DNA of 64,000 bases, taken from contig NC_063045.1 in assembly GCF_018812025.1 (NCBI RefSeq), positions 57,550,957 to 57,614,956 of the forward strand, written 5' to 3'. Positions 1 to 13,080 of this stretch are shown in pieces. A model generated the notes under the pieces. That model was not told the origin of the DNA. It saw only the letters and a list, made by a program, of their open reading frames with translations, and did not search any database. Source of the DNA: Megalobrama amblycephala. Taxonomy: Eukaryota; Chordata; Actinopteri; Cypriniformes; Xenocyprididae. The position numbers were made by a program, and so were the translations under genes. How positions within the stretch are numbered: the first letter of the stretch is position 1; the number at the start of each line of letters is the position of its first letter.

Positions 1-447
1 ACTGACGGGGCAGGATAGTCAGGGTGAGGGGGCGACATCGTGGCACTGGCCCTTGATAAGTTTTCATAATCTTTCATCATAATGAAACGACTTTTCCGCT
101 GATGTAAAAAGCATGTGTGGGCGGGGGAAAATAATAATGATAATCACTTGATCAGAACAAACCCATGTAGATAAAATAGTGCCAACTTACTATTTTAGCA
201 TGTTAGACATTAGACGTTTCAGCATGGTATATTTGCATCTGTGTGATTTTTCTCACAGTCTGCAGAATCTGCAGTGTTAATTCAGTTATTGTTCATATTG
301 TTTCAAGCAACTATTTTTTTTATGGTTTTAGTTTTCATTAATCAAACTGATCTGCTGTAATAGGAGGATTGTTTGGGGTCAGTTAAGAATATAGAGTAGG
401 AATTGATCAAGCCATACTTGGTAATATGGCATATGCTGGTTAGTTAA
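1..447. other. Intron 2, 3' part
   Basis: Intronic sequence upstream of exon 3. I see no exon, repeat boundary or RNA gene in it. Confidence 0.6.
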
Positions 448-1017
448 ATGGGACCTATTATGCAAAATTCACCTTTATAAGGTGTTTGAAACACAGATGT
501 GTGTGTAAACAACCAGCCTGTAATGGTAAAAATCCACCCACTCCTTTTTTATAATCCCCATAAATCTCTCCAAACGTACGGTTCCAGATTTCCATAAGAG
601 TAGGGGGAAGCCCCGCCCACGACTGGTGACGATCTGCCCTATTAGCATAAATATTGCCCTGAGTGAGCCACAGCAGTCGCCATTTTTGTTTACTCACTGT
701 AGCAGCTGGAGATGTCTCTCCATCAGTGTCCGACTCCGTTTCGAACATGTAAGGCTGAACACCACACTGAGCATGAGATTCTCCAGTTATGTTGTATCCG
801 AAGCATGAGCTGTAAATGCTCCGCCCCCTTTCCAGCTCATTTGCATTTAAAGGGACACACACACAAACGCCGTGTTTTTGCTCACACCCAAATAGGGGCA
901 AATTTGACAAGCTATAATGATCTGTGGGGTATTTTGAGCTGAAACTTCACAGACACATTCTGGGGGACACCAGAGACTTATATTACATCTTGTGAAAAGA
1001 GGCATAATAGGTCTCCT
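448..1017. mobile_element. TTAA-flanked MITE (piggyBac-like target site), copy 1
   Basis: The element is bounded by TTAA at 444-447 and 1018-1021. Its ends are inverted: the left reads atgggacctattatgc and the right, reverse-complemented, reads aggagacctattatgc. It has no transposase frame, so it is non-autonomous. Its right part, reverse-complemented, is clearly related to the left part of the element at 49894-50853; both contain aagatgtaatataagtct followed by a match around gtttcagctcaaaatacccc. TTAA duplication is the piggyBac hallmark, but family membership is inferred from the target site only. Confidence 0.8.
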
Positions 1018-1154
1018 TTAACAGCTTGATGTTATTGTTAACTAAAATTAATGTGAAATTCACAGCACTAGCATAGTTTCTTTGGCTAAACTTCTACAAA
1101 GGCCATGAAATTCCACAAAAGATGTGTGGAATTGGTTAAATTAAGCTTTGTTAA

Positions 1155-1334
<180 letters not shown>

Positions 1335-1547
1335 TAATGACAAAATCAGTGTAAAATCCTTCATTCTGGACGCAGGTGCGACACGCTCAGATTTCAGTGA
1401 GCTAAAGGGATCTCGAGGGGCATTGAAATAGAAAGCATTCCTGTTTGTTTCATTTCAGCACATGAAGCTGCTCTTTGAATTGTCTTGTGAGTGAATGGCA
1501 AATGAAAGTATGTGATGATATTATTACTCTCTTTATGTTTAATGCAG

Positions 1548-1602
1548 TGCGGCTCCATGACAGTATATCAGAGGAAGGCTTCCATTACCTCTTATTTGAC
1601 CT
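1548..1602 (+). CDS. camk2b: camk2b exon 4 (kinase N-lobe)
   Basis: 55-nt exon between aatgcag and gtaagt. After the shared Val codon it reads RLHDSISEEGFHYLLFDL, the beta4-beta5 region leading to the hinge. Length and phase fit the vertebrate CAMK2 exon. Confidence 0.97.
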
Positions 1603-1701
1603 GTAAGTGCTTCCATATAATGTGGTGCATAATATCTCTCTCTCTGCTTTGTTTTTGCTCAGTGCGCTTCAACAGACGCCCACCCACTCTACCTTCCCCT
1701 A

Positions 1702-1744
<43 letters not shown>

Positions 1745-3238
1745 TCACTCGAGAGACAGTTTCCATAGCAACAGAGCTGGGCTGCCCAGCCGAAGAGAAA
1801 TCCTGCAGCAGGGGTTTCCCCCCCGAAGCCCCAGTGATCTCTCTTCTAGAGGATTCCCCCATCCATACTGCTCTCGCTCACTCCCTCGCTCTCTCTCGCT
1901 TTGTTTTTCCTGTCATACGCAACCACGCACATGCATGCATGTCTGTAGATTAATATTATGGCTGTCTTCAATTTAACTGTGCTTGTTTAATAAATGCTGC
2001 TGTCTTAATTTATTCTTTTTATTATATTTTTAATGTAAATTACTGTTACAAAGATGGAGTACATTTTAACATTGGTTTTATTAACATTTTTATTTTAGTT
2101 TGTTTTATATTATTTTCAAAATATTAAATATTATGAATTATTATTATTATTATTATTATTATTAATAATAATAATAATAATTTATTTTAATTAGTATTAA
2201 TAATTTATTATTTTTTATTTTAATACATAATTTTTAAATGTTTTATTTATGTGTTTATTATAAATTGTTTATTGATTTTTATTATTATTATTATGTTTAT
2301 TCAGTTTAAAATATTTCATTAACATTTTATCATTGGCTTTATTAATATTTTTATTTTATTTTTGTATTCTCAAAATATTTAATATTATCTATTATTATTA
2401 TTATTATTATTATATTATTAATTTAATTAATTGTTATTAGTTATTTAATTAATTTTTATTAGTAGTAGTTTTATTAGTAGTAGATTTTTACATTATTAGT
2501 ATTTTATTTTGTTATTTTATATTATAATTGTTTAGATCTGTTTTATTTGTTTATTATAATTTGTTTATTAGTTTATTATTATTGTTAGTTTATTCAGTTT
2601 AAAATATTGTTTAACATTTTAAGATTGGTTTTATTAATATTATTATTTTATTTATATTTGTATTATCAAAATATTTATATTATCAAAATATTTAATATTT
2701 AATATTTTTATTATTATTAATTTATTTTAATTCATTTTTATTATTTATTTAATTATATTTTTTATTAGTAGTAGTTTTATTAGTAGTAGATTTTTACATT
2801 ATTAGTATTTTATTTTAATATATAATTTTTTAAAATCAGTTTCATTTGTTTATTATAATTTGTTTATTGGTTTATTATTAGTTTATTCAATTTAAAATAT
2901 TTTATTTAACATTTTCACATTTGTTTTATTCATATTTTTATTTTATTTAATAATATTTTATTTTTTATTAGTTATCTTAATACATACATATATATATATA
3001 TATATTTTTTTTTTTATTGGTTTTGTTTCATTTTGTTTGCATTCTTATTTTACTATATATATATTTTTTTACTTGTCTCTTTTATTGTACCCATTTCACC
3101 CAGCAAGGCTGCAAATGCTTTTGCAATATGAATGCACAGTTTTTGCTATGCCACTGTAACTGAAGTTGAAGAATTACAGAATAAATTTGCATGTGAATAT
3201 GGTGACTGTGGTAACAATATCTTCTCTCTGTCCTGCAG
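1603..3238. other. Intron 4 with (TC)n and AT-rich low-complexity DNA
   Basis: A (TC)n tract lies at about 1705-1741. From about 2000 to 3075 the sequence is very AT-rich, with runs of tta/att and short internal near-duplications (for example the tagtagttttattagtagtag motif near 2465 and 2767). No coding or RNA feature is seen. Confidence 0.7.
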
Positions 3239-3304
3239 TGTGACGGGTGGAGAGCTGTTCGAAGACATTGTAGCCAGAGAATATTACAGTGAAGCTGACG
3301 CCAG
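3239..3304 (+). CDS. camk2b: camk2b exon 5 (hinge and helix D/E)
   Basis: 66-nt exon between cctgcag and gtaaaa. It reads [20 protein letters not shown], then Ala and two bases of a Ser codon that is completed by either exon 6 copy. The GELFEDI segment follows the hinge and lines the ATP and substrate sites. Confidence 0.97.
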
Positions 3305-3648
3305 GTAAAACAGCGTCTCCATTTTCTCTGTTATCCAGTCCAGACCCTTCCCACAACCATTTCCTCTCCATCCACATTTCTGTTTTTCTCTTTCATTCTC
3401 GTTTTGTATCCTCGCGTATGTACTTTGTACACATTCAAGTATAATATATGTGTAATAGTTTGTCCACATCATACAAGTGATAAATTTGTTTTTTAAATGT
3501 TTGAGGCAGTGTCTCTCTGAGGCAGCAGGCGTGGGTGGCTCTCTATGCGTCTACTTCTGCAGGTCCCTTTCCTCCAGTTTTCCCACCGGCTTCATTTTTC
3601 TCCCCATTCCATCTATTCCTGTTTTCAGATCTTCTCACAGACACACAC

Positions 3649-3683
<35 letters not shown>

Positions 3684-4360
3684 GCACACTGCAGTCGCCC
3701 TCAGGAGAAAAGCTTTAATCAATTTGACTGTGTGGGAAAGCATGTGGGAGTGAGGGATACGGCGAGAAACAGAAAGAACGAGAGATACTTACCGAGGGAG
3801 GAAACACAAGAGCTGGCGAATGATGAGACTACTGGAATCCATGAGCTCATCAGCCATATTCGTGGGTAGAAACGTGTCACGATGCCGCCCGTCCACCGTC
3901 AAGACGGTGAAATGTATCTGTCCCTGAGGGCCGTAGCCCCTCCACCTGCCTCTGCTGGAGCAATGACTGAAAGTAGGCCTCTAATTAACACATAATGACA
4001 GTGTCAGCTCACATTCAGCTCTCTCCAGCACATAAACCTGCACACTCGCTTCGTTTGAGCCTGATCTGTTTCCATAGCACTAGAAATTCCTGACAGAAAC
4101 TAGATATTCACACTTTCTGAAAAAAATGTATAATCCATTGCTATGCTGTTGCTGGTTTGTAGATCCTTCCTTTTTTTTTACTAATTTGATCGCTTAAACC
4201 AATAGCTTAAGGACACATGATTCATGGCTGAATAGTGAGGAGTTTTTTTTTTTTTTGGGCCACAAAATGATTAATGTTTGTTTATATTTATAGTTTAATA
4301 TTGGCTAGAAATGTATTTATTTATTTAAATTAAAATACACTACAGTACATACACTACATA
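3305..4360. other. Intron 5, first part, with (CA)n
   Basis: A (CA)n tract lies at about 3652-3680. The rest has no recognisable exon, RNA gene or complete mobile element. Confidence 0.6.
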
Positions 4361-5600
4361 CTCTACTGTTTAAAAGTTTGGGATGAGTAGGACTGAAAGA
4401 AGTCTCTTATTCTCACTGCATTTATTTGATAAAAATACAGTAAAAACAGTAATATTGTGAAATATTATTACAATTTAAAATAACTATTTTATATTTTAAA
4501 ATGTAATTTATTCCTGTGATAGAAAGATGTTTTTTCAGCATCATTACTCCAGTCTTCAGTGTCACATGATCCTTCAGAAATCATTCTAATATGCTGATTT
4601 GCTGCTCAAGAAACATTTCTGATTATTATCAATGTTGAAAACGGTTGTGACGCTTCATATTTTTGTGGAAACCGTGATACATATTTTTCAGGATTCTGTG
4701 ATGAATAGAAAGTCAAAAACAGCATTTATTTGAAATAGAAATCTGTTGTGAAATTAAATACATTTCTAATATTACTTTTCATCAATTTAACCCTCTGGCT
4801 GTCAAAAAAAAAATATTTAAATGAAATAAGTGTACTATATTTTAGTTTGATAATGTTTTTCATTTAATATTTTGCATTTTTAGGGGATTTTTTCATACTA
4901 AACTATTTTTATGCAGTAGTTATAATCCATTTATTCACTTTTTGAGCATAGATCTGAAAATGAAATTTCCAACTTAAACTTAAAACGTTTGGTCTGTTTT
5001 TAAAGATGACACTTGGCAGATTATTGCTGAAGTGAAAAAAGTTGAAAAAACTGAACTTAAAAGTTATAGAATTTTATATTTATTGTTATGAAAATGCACA
5101 AAAATACTATTTTCAACACTATTTTATATTAAATATATATTTTCTAAAACACATTTTACTCTAAATCATTGAGAAAATCAAAGCCATAAATCTAAACAAG
5201 TTGTGTTCCAAATTTGAGGTTGATATCTCAAAAAATGAGCTTTCAGTAAGATTTTTTTTGGGTGCAGTACCAAACGTTTCCACTAGATGAAATTCGCCTC
5301 CCATTCATTTCCAGTGCGCTCATTTATGACTGCTAACAATACAAGTGTGAATATTTTTTTCAGGACCATTTAACCTTTTCGAATCATGTCCATGAATTTA
5401 TTTTGTGTTTACATAGCAAGTGTCAAAACTTTTACCAAGTTTTGTACCATTCCGGTGAAGTAAATAATTTTAAAAAACAAAACGTAAAATTTGGAGATCA
5501 AAAATGACCAAATAGCACCAGAGGGTTAATGCATCCTTGCTGAATAAAAGTATTAATTTCTTTAAAAAAATCTTATTGACCCCAAACTTTTTAACAGTAT
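4361..5600 (+). mobile_element. Core-repeat family copy A, split by a nested TTAA element
   Basis: A non-autonomous repeat with inverted ends. The left end resembles ctactgtttaaaagtttggg and the right end reads cttattgaccccaaactttt. It carries the core shared by all copies here (cattactccagtcttcagtg followed by tcacatgatccttcagaaat). It is interrupted at 4791-5526 by a separate TTAA-bounded insertion; the two halves join cleanly at atcaatttaa/tgcatccttgc. Superfamily not assigned. Confidence 0.8.
4791..5526. mobile_element. TTAA-flanked MITE, copy 2 (nested)
   Basis: The ends are short inverted repeats, ccctctgg on the left and ccagaggg on the right. TTAA is duplicated at 4787-4790 and 5527-5530. 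The element sits inside the core-repeat copy at 4361-5600, so it is the younger insertion. It has no coding capacity. Confidence 0.82.
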
Positions 5601-5963
5601 TTTATGTTTTTATATCGACTATTTATTTATTTAAAATATATTTATTTATTTGTATGAAGTATTTTTAAACTATTTTCTTTTATTATAACATTGCTGATTA
5701 GTTTGTAGTTTCCTAATCTTTTTAACTTTCTGATTCTGCCGAGACTAAAAAAGTACCGTTTTGACAAAACCTTCATAATCTTTTATTCGGCTATATTATT
5801 TATCAATAAATAAATACTTGATAAAACAGCCGAATTTGCAACTTTAATACATGACAGAAAACTTAAAGTTTAAGTTTGTAAAAACTTGTGTGATGTGTGT
5901 GTGAAAAAAACAAAACACCGTTAGCATCTCTGAAAGCAGTTGATACGCTCTCTCAAACACCCA

Positions 5964-5997
<34 letters not shown>

Positions 5998-6343
5998 GAT
6001 CATTTCCATGTTTTCAGCTCTACTCTGTTTGATTCATCCACCCTTCCCTTCATTTCTCCATCCCACGTGTGAGCGTCAGCTGCACAGCGCCCTCACAGGA
6101 AATGATGCGTCCCCGCCAGACTGCTTCTATTGTTCTGCGTCGTGTAACATCAGGGCTTTCACCGTTATCACTTGTCTCATTTCATCACCCTCTTATCAAA
6201 CAGTCTCTCTTATCTGTGGTGTTCCTGTCCCGCTCTCATCTCCCTGTGACTAATTCACCACCTCCGTCACGGCTCTCTTCCCTCATCAATTCTTTTTCTT
6301 CTTGTTTCCTGTCTGTCCTCTCCTCTCTCGCTTGTCTTTGCAG
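5601..6343. other. Intron 5, last part, with (CA)n
   Basis: A (CA)n tract lies at about 5964-5994. A pyrimidine-rich stretch leads into the exon 6a acceptor. No other feature seen. Confidence 0.6.
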
Positions 6344-6416
6344 TCATTGTATCCATCAGATTCTAGAGAGTGTCAGTCACATTCACCATCATGACATAGT
6401 GCACAGGGACCTGAAG
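6344..6416 (+). CDS. camk2b: camk2b exon 6a (gamma-like alternative exon 6)
   Basis: 73-nt exon between tttgcag and gtcagt. After the shared Ser it reads HCIHQ then [19 protein letters not shown], ending exactly at the catalytic-loop HRDLK. It carries the catalytic Asp (HRD) and Lys. The sequence ESVxHIHxHDIV resembles the single exon 6 of CAMK2G, as I recall it, more than the beta form. It has the same length and the same 5' and 3' phases as exon 6b at 14614-14686, so the two can substitute for each other, while using both or neither shifts the frame. I see no stop codon or damaged splice site. Confidence 0.93.
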
Positions 6417-6443
6417 GTCAGTATGGGAAGTGCACTGGCCCCC

Positions 6444-6449
6444 TGCATG
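6444..6449 (+). promoter_or_regulatory. Candidate RBFOX splicing site downstream of exon 6a
   Basis: TGCATG begins 28 nt after the exon 6a donor. RBFOX proteins bind this hexamer and usually promote inclusion of an exon lying upstream of the site. Functional use here is inference. Confidence 0.4.
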
Positions 6450-6919
6450 TGTCATGTGATTCTTGCCTGTTTCAAGTTGCTCATTTCTGTGTCTTGACTG
6501 TCTTGAACCGTACGTCTGGGACTTTAGGTGTGTTTCTGCACTCAATGGCTGTTTTCACACTTGGTTTTATCATTTGATCTAACCCTGAGTTCAATTCCCT
6601 GCTCTGATTTTGTTTCGTTTGCGTACTTAATGCGAGTACTGTTCTGAGCCCTAGCAGCAATTTTTTGCCATTTTAGTAAGAAAACAGGGTCTATGATAGA
6701 AAAATATTTTTTTGTTGCCCTGGTTTTACTACCAAAGCTTAAAATGCACAGGGAATTGCAAGAAATGTAAATAAAGCAATCATTATTGGAGTATGTTTCA
6801 CAAGATAATACTAAATTTCCTCAAAATTTCACGTTTAATTCAGTGTATTACTTGCCATTTCTTTTTAATTATTTGTGAAATTTACTTGCAATTTCTGAGT
6901 TAAAATTGTTTCAATTTGA

Positions 6920-7422
6920 CCCTTCGCAAAGACCCGCCCCCCTTAGTTACTGTTGCTTTGTCCGACAAGCCGTGGCGCTGTCACGCCACACGCAGTGAAA
7001 AATACATCGCAGAGCAAAGAGGATACTGACAACACGTCGACAGACAAGACAGAGCAGGTTACTTATAATATTAAACAAAGTCCCAGCTTTCAAACTGTGT
7101 AGTTTTTAAGAAATTCAAACAATAAAAAATGTTTTGTGGCTCTTTAATGTGTCGTGACAGATTGCTGTATCGCCTCAGCTCAAGCAGCTGGTGAACTGAT
7201 CATCTCTTCCTACTAGTTCATTTATAGCATCAAATAAACATGAATGAACATGAGAAGGAATGTTGTTTCAAACGCGGAAAGACGTCAATACACACTATTT
7301 TTCAAGTTAAAGTCCACCGAGGTTAATCTTCTAACTCCTGACTGCTTTGTTGGACAAAATGGTGGATTCAGCGTTCTGATTGGTCAGATCGCTTGTCAAT
7401 CAAACTCCCTGCGAAGGGTCAT
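6920..7422. mobile_element. Short inverted-repeat element
   Basis: Its ends are tgacccttcgca on the left and tgcgaagggtca on the right, an exact inverted pair. It has no coding capacity and is nested in the larger repeat around it. Confidence 0.6.
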
Positions 7423-7668
7423 TTAAATGCTACACCAAATGTTTTGTTTCAGTGTGTGGGTAGTTTGGCCTGAATTCCTCTCCAGGTCAGTTTTCACGTT
7501 GCAGTATTTGGCTCTAATTCACAGTGAAAATTGTGTCATACAAACATATCTGTTGCAGATGCAAGTGAAGTCAATTTTGAACAAGCATTAAAATGAAACA
7601 AGTTTTATTATGATGCCTCAAATGATGCTTTATTGCTTTCACCTTAAGGTACTAATGTGCAACCTTAA

Positions 7669-9131
7669 ATCACTAGTTCACAAAAATGAGGGTTCTGTCT
7701 TCATATATTCAGCTTCATGCCGTTCCAAAACATAGACTGTAAAAAAATACGGACGACGCACCTTTATTCTCTTCCATTGTAGATAAGTGAAGCCGCCAAT
7801 GTCCAAATATGGTGCTGACATCTTGGAGCCTGAGTCTGCGCAGTAGTGAGCATGAAGTGGAGCTGCGGTATCAAGGCCCCGCCCATATTCCCTCAGAATC
7901 AGTTAGTACAGTTTACTGCAGAACAATTCATTTTGTTTGTGTGAAATAAGCAGTTATAGAAATGTACAGATTAAAATTTATGTTCCAATCTCCATTGAAA
8001 ATCCTGAAAAAGGTCAGTCGATGCCTCAGTGACTACTTCGCTCAGAGAAGCTGTCAATTTCAGTTGTCAATCATGACATCAAACCCCTGTTTTTAACGCA
8101 TCAAATAACTAACTAAAACCAAACACACTTAAACTTACATCAGCGTGACAACTACATAAAATGACAGAAACCATCTTTGGAAAAAAATTATTCGAAGTGT
8201 AATTTGATTTAGTTTGTCTCTTGTCCCATACATGGAGGGGGCGGTGTTTATGACTTATACTGCATCTAGCCACCTGGGGGCGATCAAAACTTTTGGCTTT
8301 ACTTTTCAGGACTTGTGCGGCACACTTGTTCCAAACCTATATGACTGATTGTATTGTGCGAAACACGATAGAAAAATTTGACATTGAAAAACGTCCAATA
8401 GAGTGCAACAGTGCCCGTCCACTTTTTAAGTGCAATTGGTTCAGGAAGTATTTTTTCCATTCATTTCTCCCATAGGGATTTCAAAAACCAAGCCAACCAG
8501 CTACGACACAAATCATAACATTACTAACTTTGATTTGAAGCAAAAAAGTATTTGAAAATCAGACAAAAATACAAAGTACAAGACTGTGTACTTAACGGCT
8601 TTAGTGATTGAAAGAACTACAATCCCATGAAGCATTGCAAAATATGCAAAATATTCAAATATTATCATATTTATTCAAATATTTAAGTATTTCGAGAGTG
8701 TAGGGAGATCGACTCTATTACATCATTTGCGGCGCTTCGATGCGTTTTGCTTGTTTCGACTCTGATTAGTGGAGTTTTCTGCACAGCATCATGGGTAATG
8801 TAGTTTTTCCACCATGAATAATGCAGGCTGACATCTTCAACAGAATCAAATTCCATAGATTAACAAACTCGTAGCTCACAGTAAGGGTGTCTTTAAAGGT
8901 TTATGTTATTGTTCAAAATCAATTTCCCTATGGAGAAAATGAATAGAGTTTTTACTTCCGGAACCTAACTATTGCACTCTGTAGTTTAAGTTTTAGTTAA
9001 CAATGACAAATACTGACCCAAACGTTCTTCAAAATATCTTGTTTCGTGCTCCACAGAAGAAAGTCATACAGGTTTGGAATGACATGAGGTTAAATAATGA
9101 CAGAACTCTCATATTTGCCTGATCTATCCAT
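7669..9131. mobile_element. TTAA-bounded element of the gttcac-aaaaatga family
   Basis: The left end (agttcacaaaaatgaggg) and the right end (gacagaactc then gatctatcca) resemble the ends of the better preserved elements at 22986-23375 and 35542-35824. TTAA lies at both edges. A similar stretch, ttaaggtactaat, occurs outside both edges (about 7644 and 9133), consistent with an older flanking duplication. The interior probably contains further insertions. Confidence 0.5.
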
Positions 9132-9264
9132 TTAAGGTACTAATACGCACCCTTTGGGGGTAGATAAGGTATATTTGAAGGTTCTGCCCCATTGATCAAA
9201 CCAACCAAATTGTGACTTCAAATGAACTCGGGTCGGCAGCAGACGCTCTAGTGTGAAAACAGCC

Positions 9265-10725
9265 TTACTTCTCTTGATGCACTGAGAGTATCTCCTCACC
9301 CATTCTGTCTTCTGCTCTTTCTTTGTTCTTGTCTCGCTGTCTTTCTTCCTCTCTGTTGTTTCAAAACAGTGTCATTTATCTTTGCAATTGGGTAATACTC
9401 GGGTGCGTGTAATGCATTGTTTCAGTCAAGCCTGGCATTCAGGATGACAGAGTGCCGCTGTTTTGTTTAATAGTCACTTGAGTGAAGGGCTCTTTCAGAG
9501 TCTCGCAGCTTGTTGTGGTCTTGATTCAGAAGCTCAAATTAAGCTTCTGGCTGTGTCTGCTCAGTCTGACCTCATGCCAGCCAGACCTGCACCTCCTTTG
9601 AGAAGGGGAATCATGGTAAAATGTGAGGCTACCCGCACCATATGACCTGCTATTGATGTATTTGATAGGTCTGACCTCTTGACTTGCTGACAGATGGACC
9701 TCTTGACTTGCTGACAGATGGAAAATAGTTAGGGATTGCACTTTTATTGCTCAGGAGACTTAATTTTCTCATTTATTTTATTTACCCAATAACTTTGTCT
9801 CAGGTTATTCTCCTACAATTCCAGTAACAGTGTAGAGCCTTAAAATAATGTGGATAGCATAGATCAGATCATTTGGTCATGGGTGAATTTGAGTTCATAT
9901 TGCTACTTGCTACTCAAAATCTAAATTTTGGGGTCATATGCTGATGATAATGTAATGATTTGCTCTAAATACACATACACATACACAAATATACAAATAT
10001 ACATACACATATGTTCTAAAAACGATCATAACGTAATGTTAAATGTTTTAGATTGAGTTTTTTAACATGTAAAATGGGTGATCATGTTCAATTTAGGATT
10101 TAAGGACTCATTCAGAACAAGTCGATTCTGCAGCTGTTTTCGGACTGGAGAAGTTTTGAGCTCTCGAAGTCACTGTTTTTATAGTTGAACTCTTTTACCT
10201 CAAAAAGATCAAAGAAAATTGGATTCCTTACGCTATAACTCTTTTAAAGAGATCCCATATGTGATTTTTCTTTCTTGCGGATCTTTTTACGTTAAATTAG
10301 TGAACCAAACAGTGTTAGCCTTGGGGCTCTTCAGCTGGCAGCCTGTGAGCCAAATCCAGCCTTCAATCATTTTTATTGCCTTTCGATTGAAATTGATGAA
10401 ATTGCTGTGCGACCAGAGACGAGTTCAGTACTCAGTGGTCGTATTTGGAGAAGAGTTAGAGATTAAGTCTATAGTTCAGTCAGGTGCACCAGTTTTGATT
10501 GTGTCTAATCTGATAAATGTGTCTTATTTATTAAAGAGACACTGATGGTGAAAAACAAACCTTCAAAGGAGGAGTGACAGAGAAGTTAGCTGTACGGTTG
10601 TGGCCCATTTCATCATCAGATCAAGTTCTAATGAAATGAAATTGTACTTGATCTAGGCTAATATTTGCAGGACAAAAATGGAGGTCTGTACAGTTTTGCC
10701 ACTTTTTTTAGTTATTTATATTTTT
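9265..10725. other. Intron 6a, unassigned part
   Basis: No exon or element boundary recognised. A 24-bp unit (gacctcttgacttgctgacag plus atg) is duplicated in tandem at about 9673-9720. Confidence 0.55.
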
Positions 10726-12012
10726 AGTGATGGATGGATGAATGGATGGAATGGTGGATGGATGGATTGATGGATGGTTGGAACAATGGAGGAAACTATA
10801 GATGGATGCATGGATGGGACAATATTCCATCCATCTATAGTTTCCTCCATTGTTCCAACCATCCATCAATCCGTCCGTCCGTCCATCCATCAGATGGAGG
10901 GAACGATATATAGATGGAACGATGGATGGACGGATGGATTGATGGATTGTTGGAATGATAGATGGAACAATGGATGGATGGATGGAACAATATATAGATG
11001 GAACAATGGAGGAAACAATGGATGGATGAATGGATGGAGGAAATGATAGAAGGATGGATGGAGGGAACGATGGATGGAGGAATGAGGGATGGATAGATGG
11101 AATGATAGATGGAGCAATATATAGATGGAATGTTGATTGGATGGATGGATGGAGGAAACGATGGATGGATGAATGGATGGATGGAGGAAATGACAGAAGG
11201 ATGGATGGAGGGAACAATGGTTGGATGGATAGATGGATGGATGCATGGAGGAAACGATTGATGGATGGATGGAACGATGGATGGATGAATGGATGGATGG
11301 AGGAGATGATAGAAGGATGGATGGAGGGAACAATGGATGGATGGATGCATGCATGGAGGAAACGATGTATGGATGGATGGGTGGAGAAAATGATGGATGG
11401 ATGGATGGTGCGATATCTATTCTATTTATTCTAGATAGATAGATAGATAGATGGATAGATATAAGGATGGATGGATGGATGCATGGAGGAAACGATTGAT
11501 GGATGGCTGGATGGAACGATGGATGGATGGATTCATGGAGGAAACGATGTATGGATGGATGGGTGGAGAATATGATGGATGGATGGATGGTGCGATATCT
11601 ATTCTATTTATTCTAGATAGATAGATAGATAGATAGATATAAGGATGGATGGATGGATGCATGGAGGAAACGATGGATGGATGCATGGAGGAAACGATTG
11701 ATGGATGGCTGGATGGATGGAACGATGGATGGATGAATAGATGGAGGAGATGATAGAAGGATGGATGGAGGGAACAATGGATGGATGGATGGATGGAACG
11801 ATGGATGGATGGATTCATGGAGGAAACGATGTATGGATGGATGGGTGGAGAATATGATGGATGGATGGATGGTGCGTAATCTATTCTATTTATTCTAGAT
11901 AGATCGATAGATAAATATAAGGATGTATGGATGGATGATTGATGCATGGAGGAAACAATGGATGGATGGCATGATAGATTGATAGAGTGATGGATGGATG
12001 GATGGATAGATA
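10726..12012. repeat. Degenerate GGAT tetranucleotide array with higher-order repeats
   Basis: About 1.3 kb of ggat/ggaa/gata variants. Longer units recur inside it: a segment starting ggtgcgatatctattctatt appears near 11407 and 11588, with a variant near 11870. Open frames rich in HPSI or WMDG are translations of this array, not genes. Confidence 0.95.
10764..10872. repeat. Perfect 45-bp inverted repeat (hairpin)
   Basis: The arms at 10764-10808 and 10828-10872 are exact reverse complements around a 19-nt loop. They include ggttggaacaatggaggaaa and its inverse. They lie in the GGAT array, so the array must have inverted locally. Confidence 0.9.
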
Positions 12013-12285
12013 GATAAGATTACACAAAATAAAATTAATTGTATTATGTGGAACACAAAACAAAAACTCTAAATATATCCTAATTTGTAACCCTGTTCCT
12101 AAAATGATGAAATGATCATTCTTATAAAGTGAAATTTAAAGTGAAAGTCATGCTTTTTTTGCAGTATTTTTTTGTGACTTGATAGATGGATCATCTGGAT
12201 AATTTGTCCCCCAAAAGAAGGCAGTTGAAGAGTCCTAGTGTAGAAGAATGAGATAACGGCTTTGTATGTTCCAGTTTTACAACAT

Positions 12286-12351
<66 letters not shown>

Positions 12352-13080
12352 TCACTCTCAGTAAATCAGCAGCACACGCCTACACAGGCTGACTCACGCC
12401 GTCCACCTCCCTCTCCTCACACACCGGTACATTTCCTCAAGCTCTATCTCACCACAAGACTGCCAAAAAACACAGTGCGGCTCTCCGCACTCCAGTCCGC
12501 TGCAGCGCCAGAGCCTTTCCAGGGCCGCATGCCAGTCTTGCCTCTCTTTTTGCGATTCTTTCCCGTCTCAGTCTTTCTCTTTCACCTTCTCTCTATCTCT
12601 CCTGATGCTCGCTCTCGTCGTGGGTGGTGAGATCGTCTCACCCTTGAGAGCAGTTTTAAGTGTGTAGTGTTAGCTAGAGCTTCCTGTGTCAGTAAAACAG
12701 GGTTCTGTACGCAGGAAAAGCATCATGTCTGCTGTTTCAAAAGACGTCGATGCACATTAACACTTCTGCAGACTGAACAGAGGTTATAATATAGAGGAGG
12801 AGCCTTTATTTCATCAAATAACTCTGTTTATCTGTCAAGGGTCCCTGTTTTGGGTGACGGTGGTTGTCTTCCTCAAGTCCCAAGTTTTTTTTTTATGTGT
12901 TTGAACACAAACACTTCAGGGTTTTTGCAGATAAGATAAATCCAAAGGTGAATCTCACGAAACCTGTCTGGGTCATATTTTACTCTGAAATCAAAATAAA
13001 GAATTAATTAGCTGAGCTTTGATAACTTGAGCCCTTGATTATGGCAATAAAAATTTTGGATAAAATGTGCTTAACTGGCA
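12013..13080. other. Intron 6a, part with long (CA)n
   Basis: A (CA)n tract of about 60 bp lies at 12288-12349. The remaining sequence shows no exon or element I can support. Confidence 0.6.

Larger units (their letters stand above)
6547..9264. mobile_element. Composite transposon region with ggctgttttcacact ends
   Basis: The left end reads ggctgttttcacact and the right end is its near-exact inverse (agtgtgaaaacagcc). The 2.7-kb interior holds at least two other units: one with cccttcgca / tgcgaaggg inverted ends at about 6920-7422, and one at 7669-9131. No transposase frame was seen. The outer boundaries are less certain than for elements with clear target duplications. Confidence 0.55.

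Noticed and set aside
1512..1976. 154-residue frame over exon 4 and the following intron
   Set aside because: It is in a different frame from the CaMKII exon and consists mostly of (TC)n translation.
10708..11947. Overlapping HPSI- and WMDG-rich frames
   Set aside because: They derive entirely from the GGAT tetranucleotide array.
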